Positions 31,349 to 44,105 of a stretch of DNA of 64,000 nucleotides are shown piece after piece. The stretch's first letter is position 1, and every line of letters starts with the position of its first letter. The DNA lies in contig OX485806.1 in assembly GCA_950295325.1 (NCBI GenBank), positions 32,612,001 to 32,676,000 of the forward strand. Reading direction: 5' to 3'. Source of the stretch: Polytrichum commune. Taxonomy: Eukaryota; Streptophyta; Polytrichopsida; Polytrichales; Polytrichaceae. A model generated the notes under the pieces. The model did no database searches and was not told the DNA's origin. It was given only the letters and a program-made list of their open reading frames with translations. The position numbers and the translations under genes are program-made.

Positions 31349-34300
31349 TTCTCGAAATCTCGTGATGTTTGTTTGTTGTGGGGTCTTTGTGATGGTGTGA
31401 AGTTTGGGGATGCGTTCTCGGGATTTTATAGCCTCATACGTTGGTGCCGTGACTGGATGTGTGAGCTTAAAACGGACACTGATCGTGAAGTGATCATAGT
31501 TTTCAAAAACCAGAGTACACTCCTCTTCATTTCAGAACACGAATCTAGGAGTATCGTACACTGGTTAATTTATAATCACCTAAGAAAAGTAGATTCTGCT
31601 GGGCTTACGCCAGCGTCAAGCAGGCTTGTATCTAAGAACTGGAGCATACAACTTTGGTGGGCAATAAGTTACCTCCGTCTGTTCATGACATTGACTTCAA
31701 TTTCATGAACTATCACCATCATTATTATTCTGGAGGGTTATACAACTTTGAATGTGCTTGGTCTTTTTAAGACAGCAATTTAAAGGTGATGATCCGTCAT
31801 TAGGTCACATTCCTTGATCATCGCGGATCACTTCATGACACATCTCAGCTTTGACGAATCTTACAGGTACATTCTTCGGAGTTGACTTTGCTCCCGAGAT
31901 CCAAACAAATTGGAGATTGGAAGATAGTAGGAGTTAAGCAAAAAGGATGTGACATGATGATATGGAATGCGCATTTTAACTGCCGAGAAACTTCGAACAC
32001 CTAAACTAGGACTATGCGACGATCACCCAGCACACGAAGTAAATTGTTCTCTTTCTTAAAATAGTAAAAGCCTACTCTCTCCCTTTTCCATCCACTTCGG
32101 ATCCACATTGAACTAATTGAGTCAAGATTTTGCATCTTTCACTTTTATTCTAGAGACGAGGATCATAGTAAGTCAACTATGATTATCTTGAGGGAAAGAG
32201 AACATGTTTCCCCCACTTGATCGTTCTTATAAAGACAATGGAGACTTGCAGCTGGCGTGTCAAGATGAGCGAAAGATCACGTTTTATTGAAGTCGTAAGT
32301 TTGCAAAAATTATGACAATGTTTGACTTCAGGTTAATATGTAGTCGGTAATTGTCAAATAAGTTGTACAATTTATATTAGTTGTACTCGAAGTATAATAA
32401 CGGTGTTTAGTTCAATGTCCTTTTTTTTTTTTGGTACAAATTGAAAAATCAATTGCAAGGAGGAAGTGTTCAGTTTAGTGTCATGTAGAACTTGCTACAC
32501 TAACATGATGTTTCGTGTCATATGGTATTTTATGTCACCATGGTAAGTTCTTGGATGACACTTCTTATGAATAAGTGAACAAATATTGTCATGGAAAATG
32601 GGTGAGTTCTTTCATTGGCCAAAACCCTACCTTCTCTTGTTGGCTACTCTTCTCTTGGTTCTGCCTCTACCATAAGAATTCCTTGTCTGTTTGAGAGTTT
32701 GCTCTATGTGATGTGGTATGATGTGATTGTTTCTTGTGATATTTGGAGTCTGAGGATCGCGAAGAAGGTAATGTATTGGTGTGTTGTTTTTGTGGCAATG
32801 TTGGTACTTTGTTTCTTGCATAATTAGGGTAAGGGTTTTTGCAATGGGTTCCTTTGGTGTAGTTGTTGTAGGAATGTGGAGAGTGGTCTTCTTTGAAACT
32901 ATCCAGTGCTTTCATTTCTTCCCTATATCAGAATCAATTTGTGGCTAGGGTTTTTACGAAGACCTCTATGCCTTATAATGTTTTGCCGATTCACAACGCG
33001 GCGACATGCTTTTTGACATGGAGTGTAGCCTTCCTTTGTAAAACTCTATTGTGTTCCCTCCTTAGCGAGTCGAGTATTGAGAATGCAACCGGTTTGCTCA
33101 AATGAGTACGCTCATTTGCAAAGTTTGATGTGGATGTGAATGTCATTACAATGTTGATTCAACTGTAGAGTGTTGTTGACTTCACCTTTCCTAAGAGAGA
33201 CCTTACGAAGACTACTATGGGAATAATGTTCATCTTGGTCAGCACAATTCACCAAGTCTATTGATTTTCCGTAGACGTTCAATCTATCTCCATTATCGTC
33301 ATTTTTGCAGCACTGAGGAAATTCTAGATAGGAGTAACTACATGTGAGGTTCTTTGAGAAGTACAAATTGCCTTGAAAGCTTTTTGCTCAGTTTGGCAAT
33401 CCGTAGTTTCTTTTCATATTTACCAAGGTATCATAGTATCGCTTTTGCAAAATGGGTCTGGAAGAGTTTTTTCTTTTTCATTCTCATTGTCCTTTTAGGT
33501 CTGATGTCTTAAGGGCATAACATCCTGCTTTTGTAATTATGCATGATGCCCGCCGAATTTATTCAACTAAGAGTGGTCTTCCTCGAAACTTCCACAACAC
33601 ACTGGATACAAATAATCATGTAAAACCGTGAACAATCTTCTAAGAAATTATGTGGGCCGTATTAAGTGTCTGCTTCTACTTTCTTCGATTCTACAATTTT
33701 GAGACATCATGCCATTATGAGGATAATGGTAATTAAGCTCAACCAAGGAAAATTTGCAACTCTGCAGTCGAGAATTATAATAACCAAAGTTCATAAGTAG
33801 AATATGGTTGGATTTGAGGGCTTGCTAATGTTGCCATTTGAGCAGAATTTGGCACATGAACATGATATGGATATGGAGTAGCAAAAACAACCTCTGCATG
33901 TCTTTTGGTGATGTCATCCTATATTGATGCATTGAACTGATATATATAATGCAGATGCACATGTTTGGAATATTTGTTGGTAAATCATCCCATGCTTGAT
34001 ATAATTTGCGTCATCATAGATCTATGATGAAATGTTGTCATGGATGATTGGAATTTGGATGAAAAATCACTTGGTAAGCTACATAAATTGCAACATTGTA
34101 AACCTATAAATCCCCAAAACAATTTACAAGGAATGACAAATATTGTTGGGTTCACATTTAGTGTGGGTTACACTACACCATGGTTTATAATTAGCATTGA
34201 GCAAGACAATTAGAATTGGTGACACTTAAAATCGTATTTAGTACTGTAGTATGGGAAACTTGAGTATGTGAGCGTAGAGCAGAGAGCGGAGATTGGTCAA

Positions 34301-35649
34301 CCGGAAATTTTGATTTTGTTGGGTAAATTTAGGACAAGGAGTGCTTATTTCCGTGGATTTTATAGATAGTTTGAATTTAATTTGTTGGAAAGGCACCCCA
34401 TTCCCGTGGACATAATATCGCAGAGTTGTTCGAGAAACTAACGGATCCTATAGGCGTGGAAGATTGCATTTGTTCTCAAACATCTTATAATCTAGGTTTC
34501 AAATGTTTCCTATTAAATTAGGGCTAACGTTACCAATTGAAATCAAAATACCATACACAAAATATTTTATTGGCCGACAAAATGTACGTGAAGTTAGGTG
34601 CCAACCTCAAGACTTACAAAAATGTGTATTCAGTTCAAGTAGCTATATACAGATTACTCTACTTTATTTCCATCTACACCCTAACGGCCGGGCATGTCCA
34701 ATATGGATAAAATGATTCAAAAATCATGCCATACATCTCCACCGCACACCAGCAGCTCTTTAATTCATCCCTTAGCTTAGCTAATGAACGCAATGACAAA
34801 TCCCCCAAGTCCGACATAAGAATCCTCCTGGGAATTTTTGAGGTGACGTGCCGGCTGTGTGAGAACCAAAAGGAGTTCATTTGAAATTGATATATGAGGT
34901 TATGTTCGCGCGCGTATCAAACACACCCTCGGGACACCATTGGGACCCATTGAGTATTCATGCTAAGCCAAACGAAGAGCATTGTACTCCATACTTTTAT
35001 CCACAATTATTTTTCATGCTTTGCAACATAGCCTCAAACTATGGATTAGCAAGAAATGGAGTTGGGTGTCCAATGCCGTCTCTGCACCTATATCCACATT
35101 TGCGGCACCCACCAACAAGTTTGGGACCAAGACCTTCAATTGTACATCTTCGTCCAAATACAATGCGAGAGGCTCCATCACATCGGTTACAAAATGAGAC
35201 ACATCTATCATATGAATCCAACCCAACTGAAATGTGGCCGAGAGCTAAACCTTAACAAAAACATTCAAACCATTCTAAGTCACTCACAACCTTAGGTTCT
35301 CTCAAGTACAACTAAACTAGACAACCTCCAAAGTATATTCAACCCGTCCACCCGAACCTATATAGAGAATTCAAATCAAACACCAACCTAACATGAATAA
35401 GGAATTGAAAAAGGTTTGAAAAATGCATATGAAAATTCAACAAATAAAATTATAAATCTTTTTAGCAAGAACAATACATATGGGATGGAGGTCCGAAACA
35501 CACGAGGCGTAGACAAGAAAAGGCAAAAGGAATACAACAAATGAACTCAGAATATATTTTTTTAAAACAATACATATGAGATAGAGTCTCAAAATGCACG
35601 AGGCGTAGTCAACTACTTGCACTACCATGACTATCACGATAGTATATCA
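31349..35649. other. About 4.3 kb without a recognised gene
   Basis: Contains the GH5 promoter side (31,349 upward) and AT-rich sequence. A two-copy short repeat (CAATACATATG, then CACGAGGCGTAG) lies at about 35,470-35,615, just beyond the end of the ParB-MTase gene. No domain found in the short ORFs. Confidence 0.5.
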
Positions 35650-38600
35650 TTATCCTCGTCCTCCTCTGCCTCTATGTCTAGGAAATACAATACTAGCTAG
35701 GTTGTTGAAAGGTCGGATGGGACTAGGAGGTGGAGACGGAGCTTTTGCTAAAAGATTGGCAAGATCAGCAGCATACGAAGGGAGCTCGAACGTCTTCGAA
35801 GGACTCGAATACATGCCTCGATAAAGGTCGGCGTTCTCCCTTCGCACTCTGAACCCCCAAGACAAAAGATTAGAAACAAAATGACACAGGAAGATGGGAA
35901 AATGACATGAAGGTGAACATGAGAAAACATATAAAGCAAACTTACGCACAAAAAAAACCGAACGCGCGTTTGGTCATCTTCTGAGGCGGATCAAAAATAG
36001 AGGTAGACGGTGGGGCAACTAAGCGAGATGTACGAGCAGGCTGGGGATCGCGCATGGGGAGGAGGAGGGCATTGAAAATAATGGGGTCACTCTCAAGGGC
36101 CACAATATGCAGCTCAAGGGAGCGACATGCTGTAATCGAACCACCTGAAGCAAAGAGAGGTAAAATGTTAGTATGGAAAGTAGTGAAGCAAAAATAACGG
36201 TAAATTCAAAATAAGGGTGATGCTGAAAAAAAAGGCGTACCTACACCACACTGCCAGTCCATAACAACATCGTTCTTGTGGGTGAGAGTAGCGAGAAGGA
36301 TAGAGAAAAAAACATGATACTTTTCATGAATACCTCTCCAAGGTATTCCATTAGAGCGCATCGATTGGCTCTTCTCATCGGTGAAGGCATTCAACCATCC
36401 ATCTCGCTGGAGGTTGTAACTATATTCTTGAATGGCCTCCTTCCGCACTTTGAGAACGGAGTTAACACGAACAAGAACCTTCATGTTGAATTTCCAAGTC
36501 TGAAAAAATTAAAACTGATTTCATAAGTCTCCGAAGAAGTTGAATAAAACACAATACACAAGCGTAGTAAGAGACATAAAGTTGTTTACCACTCCAGAAG
36601 GAACCACAGGGGATTGAAGGTCCAAATCATTCATACCAAACCAATCTTCAGTGACGTAGAAATCGTAAGTGTGTGCCCAATCAAAAACAGTCTTGAAAAC
36701 AAAGGTACTTGCACAATGGGCAAGGACAAGGATACCATGATCATAGAGGTTAGATTTCGCAAATGCAAAAAGACACTCATAGTATGATTCATGGAGCTTG
36801 TTCCAAGTAGGAACATCGGTGGAGATGTTTGGCACAGGCAAATTCTCTGGAATGTCTGCGAAGAGCAGATCGAGGCCTTTGTGAGTTGTAGTCGAGGTAT
36901 TCACACGGAATGACCTGCCCCAACCTGCAATAAAAACTTCATGAGAAAAACAGAACAAGGAAAAAATAAAATAAATCAAAAGGAAAGAAACCTAAAAATG
37001 ACGAAGGGAAAGGTACAAACATTGGCAATGAACTCTTGTATGCGGGTATAAGCTGGGAGGGGACCTCCTGCAAGCTCAGAATCCAGCATGAGTTACACCA
37101 TGTCCACATTTTCGATGAGGGCAAGCGTGGTAGGCGACTCCGAAGAGGTGGCATTCGTATCTAAGAGGACGGCCTTCCTCTTGCGAGGCAATGAGAGAAG
37201 GGAAGTGCTACTGTAAGAAAGAGTAGCAATAGTTTGTGGACGAAAGCCTGAGGGAGTACCAGAGGGGGCAGCTGATGGAGCAACGGAGGGAGTGCTAGAA
37301 GGACTCCGTAGCATGGAGAATGGCTGAACATGGGTCTTTGAAGTAGATCGAGTGACAATTTGGGAAGAGGCTTCAATGGCGGTATTTTTTCTTCTGACTT
37401 TTGTCTTTGGTGCTTTGGGCGGAGGAGGAGGATGAAGCTCAACGATGTCGGGCTCCTCAAAGGGGACAATGCTCTCATTGGCAGCACTACTCACTAGGCT
37501 GGCAAAAAGAGGTTTCTTTTCCACATGCACAAATCTTCTAGAACAATCCAAGTACCATTCCCCAGCCTGCAAGTGAGACTGAGGAAACTTGGTTGTTTGT
37601 GTGGTCGTATACACGCAAAGGCTAGAAATGACGTTCACCCAGTCCGAGAGGTAGGTGGGCAAGGAAGACGATGCCAACGCATTTTTGGCAACCAACTCTC
37701 CCATGACATAACTACAAAAAAAATTAACAATGAAAAAGAACAGGAAATTGAGAGAAAAATACAAGAAATGAAGAGCGAAAATAGAGGATAAGTGCATTAC
37801 CGATAGACGACGCGCTTGATAGCGAAAGCTCCTTCCTCGAAGTCCAAGAGGTTATCACCTTTAGCAAAGGGGATATCAGGCTTATCGCCAAGGTAAGGCT
37901 TGAAGGCTCTGTCCCAAAGGAGAATCTTCCAGTGATCAACACATTCACGAGGGCGCAAGATAGTCTCCGATGCGTCCCAATCGATATCGATGGTGAGGTC
38001 GTCCTGAAATGATTCAATCTGGACCGAGACTTCTTTCTCCAACTGAAATGAGGGAGAGAGAGTGTGAAATTAGATATGAAACAAGAGGAATGAAAACAAA
38101 ATTAAGATGGCAAATAAATTGATATACATGAGCCCAGAATGACGCCTTGTGAAGCTAGTCGTCCAAAACCTTCTCCCTCATAGGCTTGTCGATGAGAACT
38201 TGTTCTCCGACCTCTCACGAGTAGAGGCGTTCCACCAATGAAGCCACTTGGCTTTGAATGAAGCTTCGACTGGACATGTGACAATTTTCTGTAACTTTTT
38301 AATTGTCATGTCGGTCGAGGCAAACTCATTAAAGTGCCGGTCAATCTGCGCACGTCCAAAGAAATGAAATGAGTTCAGGTAAGTACAGAAATGAATGGAT
38401 TATTTATATCAAGAAAAACATGGAAGTGAAGAAAGGATACCTCGTGAAAGAAATTTTCCTCATTATCAGGGTGTGCGACCGAGATATATTTTTCAAATGT
38501 GCGTGCCCGAATGCTCTTAATCATCCTCTCTTGGACCTTTATCATTACATTCCAAATCTCAGTAGCAGTCCTTTCGGCAACCGGAGTGGTTTTACGGTAA

Positions 38601-39736
38601 TGTCTCACTACAAGGTCAGCTTGTGCCGAAATGTCTCTCTGTAAAAAAATGACACTATGAGAAAATACAATCGACATGGAAATGAAAAATGAAATGCAGC
38701 TCGGGAAATGAAGAAGACGGAATGCAAAATCATACCTTGTAAATCCGCTGTGATGTCTTCGTCAAAATCATACCTTGTAAATTTTACGAAGACATCCGCC
38801 GTGAGAGTGTACCAAGTAGGACGACTCTCCTTAATCTTCTCGCATGTTTTGTAGTCAACAGGAGAGATGAGATCCTTGAACGTCGACAACTCCAACCTCC
38901 CAAACGTACGAATTCGAAGGAGTTTTGCAGAAATATTCGCCTTCACGTAATCATGCTCGGTAGACCTGAGAAAAAAATATAAGAACCGGCCAATGAAAGG
39001 AACGGAGTAAATCAATAAAAATAAAATAATATGCTTACCAATTAATGTCGCTCATTGCGTTGAGAAAGACACCGGTGCAACCCCTGGGGTCGACCATAAT
39101 ACAATCTACCGAGACATGCCAACTCTTCTCGTCAGCGTGGTTGTTGTTGATGTGCCTCCACCATGCTGTAAGTCGATGATTTCCTTCCCACACGAAGAAC
39201 ATCTTGCCACAGAGATGTGCAAGATCCGGATCCTCCTTGAGCTTGATATCGAACTCCGCGGAGGCCTGTTGCCATAGAGGGCTCCATGATGCCACAATGG
39301 CGGGGGAAACCGGGAGGTTGACGGGAATGTCGTTGAAAACCAAAACGTACATTACCCGATCTCCCTCTCGGTATCCCATAACAAACTCACATTCCAAACG
39401 TTGCATTTCTACCTCGCTGATTGGACGGACAAGAGGGAGGGCTTGCAAGCGGCACAAGGGAATGGAGAATCGGGACTTACTGGTGGGCTTGATCCGGAGG
39501 CATTGGATAACGCCGTTCGAGTCATCCTTTTGTGATTTGCGGAGCTCAAGCTCACACACAACAGGATCCATGTCGGAGATGGCCAAGACGGTATCTTCGC
39601 CAATTGCAACAGTCCCATGCAGTTGTCCTTGCGAATTGGGACTCTCAACATGGACGGCGTCAACTTTGACGGGAGGGGCAGCAAGAACAACGGGTTGGTG
39701 TTGTGACTGCGCAACCTCAAAGGATTCCGAATCCTA
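35650..39736 (-). CDS. ParB/Srx-like domain fused to DNA-methylase N4/N6-like domain, multi-exon, at least partly degraded
   Basis: Exons (minus, from splice sites): 39736-39039, 38965-about 38776, about 38643-38434, about 38349-38125, about 38032-37797, 37711-37021, 36924-36590, 36499-36241, 36144-35946, 35848-35650. The first encodes a ParB/sulfiredoxin-like fold (IPLCRLQALPLVRPIS ... FFVWEGNHRLTAWWRHI). Middle exons are unrecognised, with a Ser/Pro linker. The last exons form a permuted beta-class methylase: GLDLLFADIPENLP in the place of the DPPY motif, then GIHEKYHVFFSILL, and DVVMDWQCGVGGS plus IVALESDPIIFNALL matching the DPFCGSGT AdoMet motif and its acidic follow-on. An in-frame TAA at 37,093-37,095 and a frame break near 38,180 suggest decay or missed introns. 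ParB-methylase fusions are known in phage and mobile DNA. I infer DNA binding and methylation, but the altered DIPE motif leaves activity uncertain. Confidence 0.7.
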
Positions 39737-40009
39737 AGAACATGGAAGCACATTAGAAATTCCAAAAGAAAACTAAAATAAGAAATTCTTAACAAACAAA
39801 TATGCACAATTCGGCTTGAACCCGAACTCATTGAATTATGAAAGGGGATTCAAGCGAGAACCGACCACGTTCATTGCCGCCGTCATGATGAGAAAAAAAT
39901 GTGAAAGGGGTCCTTGCGATGTACATAGAAAAAACTCCTGAAGGGAAATTATCGGACGGTTAAGAAATGTAAGCACACTTCGAACATACACAAAGTGCCA
40001 CGGCCACAT

Positions 40010-42560
40010 ATCTAACATACAAGCCATTATCTGAATCCAACATATACTAGGCCTCGTCCAACAAGCCGAGGCCTCACTCCATACCCTCGCTCCATACACT
40101 AGTTCAAATACTCAAATCCAACCAAAGTGCTTCATTTACATACAAGCCATTATCTGAATCCAACATATCCTCATCCAAACACTAGTATAAATACTCAAAT
40201 ATAACCAAAGTGCCTCATTTAAATACCAACCATAATCTGAATCCAACATATACTAGGCCCTCGGCCGATAGGCCTCGGACCCGAGGCCTCATCCAAACAC
40301 TAGTTTAAATACTCAAAACACAACAAACTGCCTCATTTACATACCAGCCATAATCTGAATCCAACATATACTAGGCCCTCGGCCGAGAGGTCTCGGATCC
40401 GAGGCCTCATCCAAACACTAGTTCAAGTACTCAAATCTAACCAAAGTCCTTCATTTACATACACGCTAGTCTATTCAATCCAACAAATACAATGCCCTCG
40501 GCCGAGGCCTCACTCCATACCCTCACTCCATACACTAGTTTATACTCATAAACAAGCAAAGTGCTTCATTTACATACAAGCCATTATCTGAATCCAACAT
40601 ATACAATGCCCTTGGCCGAGAGGCCTCGGACCCGAGGCCTCATCCAAACACTAGTATAAATACTCAAATATAACCAAGTTCCCTCATTTACATACCAGCC
40701 AATATCTGAATCCAACATATACAATGCCCTTGGCCGAGAGGCCTCGGACCCGAGGCCTCATCCAAACACAAGTATAACTACTCAAATATAACCAAAGTCC
40801 CTCATTTACATACCAGCCAATATCTGAATCCAACATATACTAGGCCCTCGGCCGTCAGTCCTCGGACCCGAGGCCTCATCAAAAAACTATTTTACATACT
40901 CACATATAACCAAAGTGCCTCATTTACATACCAGCCATTATCTGAATCCAACATATACAAGGCCCTTGGCCAAGAGGCCTCGGACCCGAGGCCTCATCCA
41001 AAAACTATTTTACATACTCACATATAACCAATGTGCCTCATTTACATACAAACCATTACATGAATCAAACATATGCAATGCCCTTGGCCGTTAGTCCTCG
41101 GACCCGAGGCCTCATCCAAACACTAGTATAAATACTCAAATATAACCAATGTGCCTCATTTACATACAAACCATTACATGAATCAAACATACACAATGCC
41201 CTTGGCCGAGAGGCCTCGGACCCGAGGCCTCATCCAAAAACTAGTTTACATACTCACATATAACCAAAGTGCCTCATTTACATCCCAGGCATTATCTAAA
41301 CCCAACATATACTAGGCCCTCGGCCGTCAGTCCTCGGATCCGAGGCCTCATCCAAGCAATAGTTTACATACTCACATATAACCAATGTGCCTCATTTACA
41401 TACAAACCATTACATGAATCAACCATCCACAAGTGCCTCGGCCGACACCTTACTCCAAACCCCCACTCCATACCCTAGTTTAGAAACTCAAAAACAACCA
41501 AAGTCCCTCATTTACATACCAGCCAATATCTGAATCCAACATATACAATGCCCTTGGCCGAGAGGCCTTAGACCCGAGGCCTCATCCAAAAACTAGTTTA
41601 CATACTCACATATAACCAATGTGCCTCATTTACATACAAACCATTACATGAATCAAACATACACAAGTGCCTCGGCCGACACCTTACTCCAAACCCCCAC
41701 TCCTAAACAGTAGTTTACATACTCACATATAACCAATGTGCCTCATTTACATACCAGCCATTATCTGAATCCAACATATACTAGGCCCTCGGCCGTCAGT
41801 CCTCGGACATGAGGCCTCATCTAAACACTAGTTTACACACTCACATATAACCAGTGTGCCTCATTCACATACAAACCTGCACATGAATCAAAACATCCAC
41901 AAGTGCCCTCGGCCGACACCTTACTCCAAACCCTCACTCCATACCCTAGTTCAGAGACTCAAAAACAGTGTAAGTGCCTCATTTACATTCCAGCCATTAT
42001 CTGAATCCAACAACCAGAAGTGGCCTCGGCCGACACCTTGCTCCAAACCCTCACTCCTTACCCTAGTTCGGAGACTAAAAAACAAGTAAGTGCCTCATTT
42101 ACATTCCAGCCATTATCTGAATCCAACAACCAGAAGTGGCCTCGGCCGACACCTTGCTCCAAACCCTCACTCCTTACCCTAGTTCAGAGACTCAAAAACA
42201 AGTAAAGTGCCTCATTTACATTCCAGCCATGATCTGAATCAAACAACCAGAAGTGGCCTCGGCCAACACCTTACTCCAAACCCTCTCTCCATACCCTAGT
42301 TCGGAGACTCAAAAACAAGTAAATTGCCTCATTTACATTCCTGCCATTATCTGAATCAAACAACCGGAAGTGGCCTCGGCCAACACCTTACTCCAAACCC
42401 TCTCTCCATACCCTAGTTCGGAGACTCAAAAACAAGTAAATTGCCTCATTTACATTCCTGCCATTATCTGAATCAAACAACCGGAAGTGGCCTCGGCCAA
42501 CACCTTACTCCAAACCCTCAATCCATACCCTAGTTTAGAGACTCAAAACCAAGCTTGCCT
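40010..42560. repeat. 118-bp satellite-like tandem array, about 22 monomers
   Basis: GCCTCATTTACATACCAGCC recurs every 117-118 bp (for example 40,681, 40,799, 40,917, 41,035). Each monomer also holds CTGAATCCAACATATAC, a GC-rich part CTCGGCCGAGAGGCCTCGG, CCCGAGGCCTCATCCAAACA and CTAGTTTACATACTCA. Later monomers (from about 41,900) form a second, more uniform subfamily. ORFs inside it are by-products. By position it lies in an intron of, or just upstream of, the ParB-methylase gene. Confidence 0.92.
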
Positions 42561-42822
42561 CGGCCGATAGGCCTCATTCCATACCCTAGTAAACAGTCAA
42601 ACAAGCAAACTGCCTCAAGTGGCCTCGGCCGAGAGGCCTCAGTCCATACCCTAGTTTAGCTACTCGAATACCACCAAAGGGCCTCATTCCGACCCGGCCG
42701 AGAGGCCTTATTCCCACCCTACACTAGAGTATCAACCACAATACAATTGGGCCTCATTCCCTACCCCATGTAAGTACACAACTAATCATGAACATAGCAT
42801 GGCCGAGAGCCCGACACCTCAC

Positions 42823-43785
42823 CAAAATTTGGAGTATGCCATCCACTGAAGCCCCAATATCCGCGCCACTATCTTCCGAGGTCCCGTCCTCTGTCGCCAT
42901 TCTTGGAATGCTGCTCGATTCAACCAGGTTTGCCTACGCCCTTCCTCTCCCGCGGCCACGCCCTCAAGTCGATGTCTGTTGCAAGCCGCCTGCCTGGCTT
43001 TGCAGGAATCTTGTAGCAGGGGTCACAATGTCCACATCTAGGGTTTCAGGCTCTAGGCCTCCTCTTTCAGCTCTCTCGCGGCCTCCCAGCAAATTTGATT
43101 TTAGATCATCCCCTAACGTTGTCCTCTTGGACGCCTTCATTTTTGCTCTTCTTTGAATCTGTGGTTGTCTTGACAGCGATACTCCCTCCGTTCCTCGCTC
43201 TTCTATGGCCTTCTCATTTTGTTCTGCTACCTCTACATTGTCTTCTTCTTCGTAGCTATTTCCACTCTCTCCACTACCCCCTTCCTGCTATATTTAAGAG
43301 ATCAAGATGTTCATAACAATGTTCAGGAATTGTTTTTTTTAAGAGAAAGTTTTCTCAAAATTGAATTTGTTCTACTACTTTCATTCTGTGCTCAGACAAC
43401 TGAATTTATGGAGAACCCGAAGAATACTTACAACACTTGTAGAGTTCGTCTCTTCGCGTGAGTCCTCTTGGTTGTTGTCACTTCCCAACCTTACAACTTT
43501 TGCCATTGTATGTGCTTTACTTTCGTCCACCTCTTCTACAATCGGTGATAAATGAATAGGCCGAATCTCACAGTCTAACCTCCATGAAGGCCTTCGGAGG
43601 TCCTTTATGCTTTGGCTCACTTCCTCGGACGTCCCACGGCCCTCGATTGGCGCATTCGTTGACTTTGTTTTTTGTGTCCTCATTGTCTTCCTCTTCCTAT
43701 CAGTGTAATGTGTAGACGTTCTCCTCCTCTTCTTCTTCTTTGATGGTTCCGCTGTCGGAGGTTGTGAATTGCATGTTTCCTTCAT
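42823..43785 (-). CDS. Basic, low-complexity two-exon ORF; possible 5' exons of the ParB-methylase gene
   Basis: Exon 43,785-43,432 starts MKETCNSQPPT, carries a nuclear-localisation-like KKKKRRR and ends at a perfect GTAAGT donor. Exon 43,158-42,823 follows a clear CCACAG acceptor, has a GRGRGRGRA stretch and ends at GTGAGG. No enzyme domain. The next minus-strand exon with an acceptor in step is 39,736, beyond the satellite array, so these may be its 5' exons (a gene of about 8.1 kb), or a separate small protein. The alternative start for the downstream part is a short MTAAMN exon near 39,885. Confidence 0.45.
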
Positions 43786-44105
43786 GTGTTCAACCCTCCT
43801 GCAATTTAGACCAAATCGCGTTTTTTCCTTTCCACAACCTCACCACGTCAATCTCTCATTGGAACGAAAGGGAGCCCTCACATTCTTCTCTAATATATAT
43901 AATTGGAAGACCTCCCATTGGGAGGCGCGCTGCACTGTCTGACAATCGTCTTCTTAATTAAGGGTATCTGCTGTTAGGGTGTCTGACAATTTTGTCTCCT
44001 TCCTGATAGTCATGCGTTTGTGTTTATAACTTCATCGTCATCACCATTCTCCTTCTTTATGCATCTTTGCATCTTTATTCCTTTACGTTTGCGTTCTTTG
44101 CCTTC
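43786..44105. promoter_or_regulatory. Divergent intergenic region between the two transposon-like genes
   Basis: About 320 bp separates the minus-strand Met at 43,785 from the plus-strand Met at 44,106, so it should contain both promoters. I see no confident TATA box. ORF 43,740-43,961 overlaps it but has no domain. Confidence 0.35.

Noticed and set aside
30923..31708. 261-codon plus-strand ORF
   Set aside because: Antisense of GH5 exon 1, with no domain of its own.
41856..42205. Two repeated ORFs of 61-77 codons
   Set aside because: Same reading repeated by satellite monomers; no evidence of selection or a gene structure.
40010..42560. CRISPR-like array
   Set aside because: Monomers repeat along their full 118 bp with no unique spacers, and the genome is a plant's; this is a satellite.
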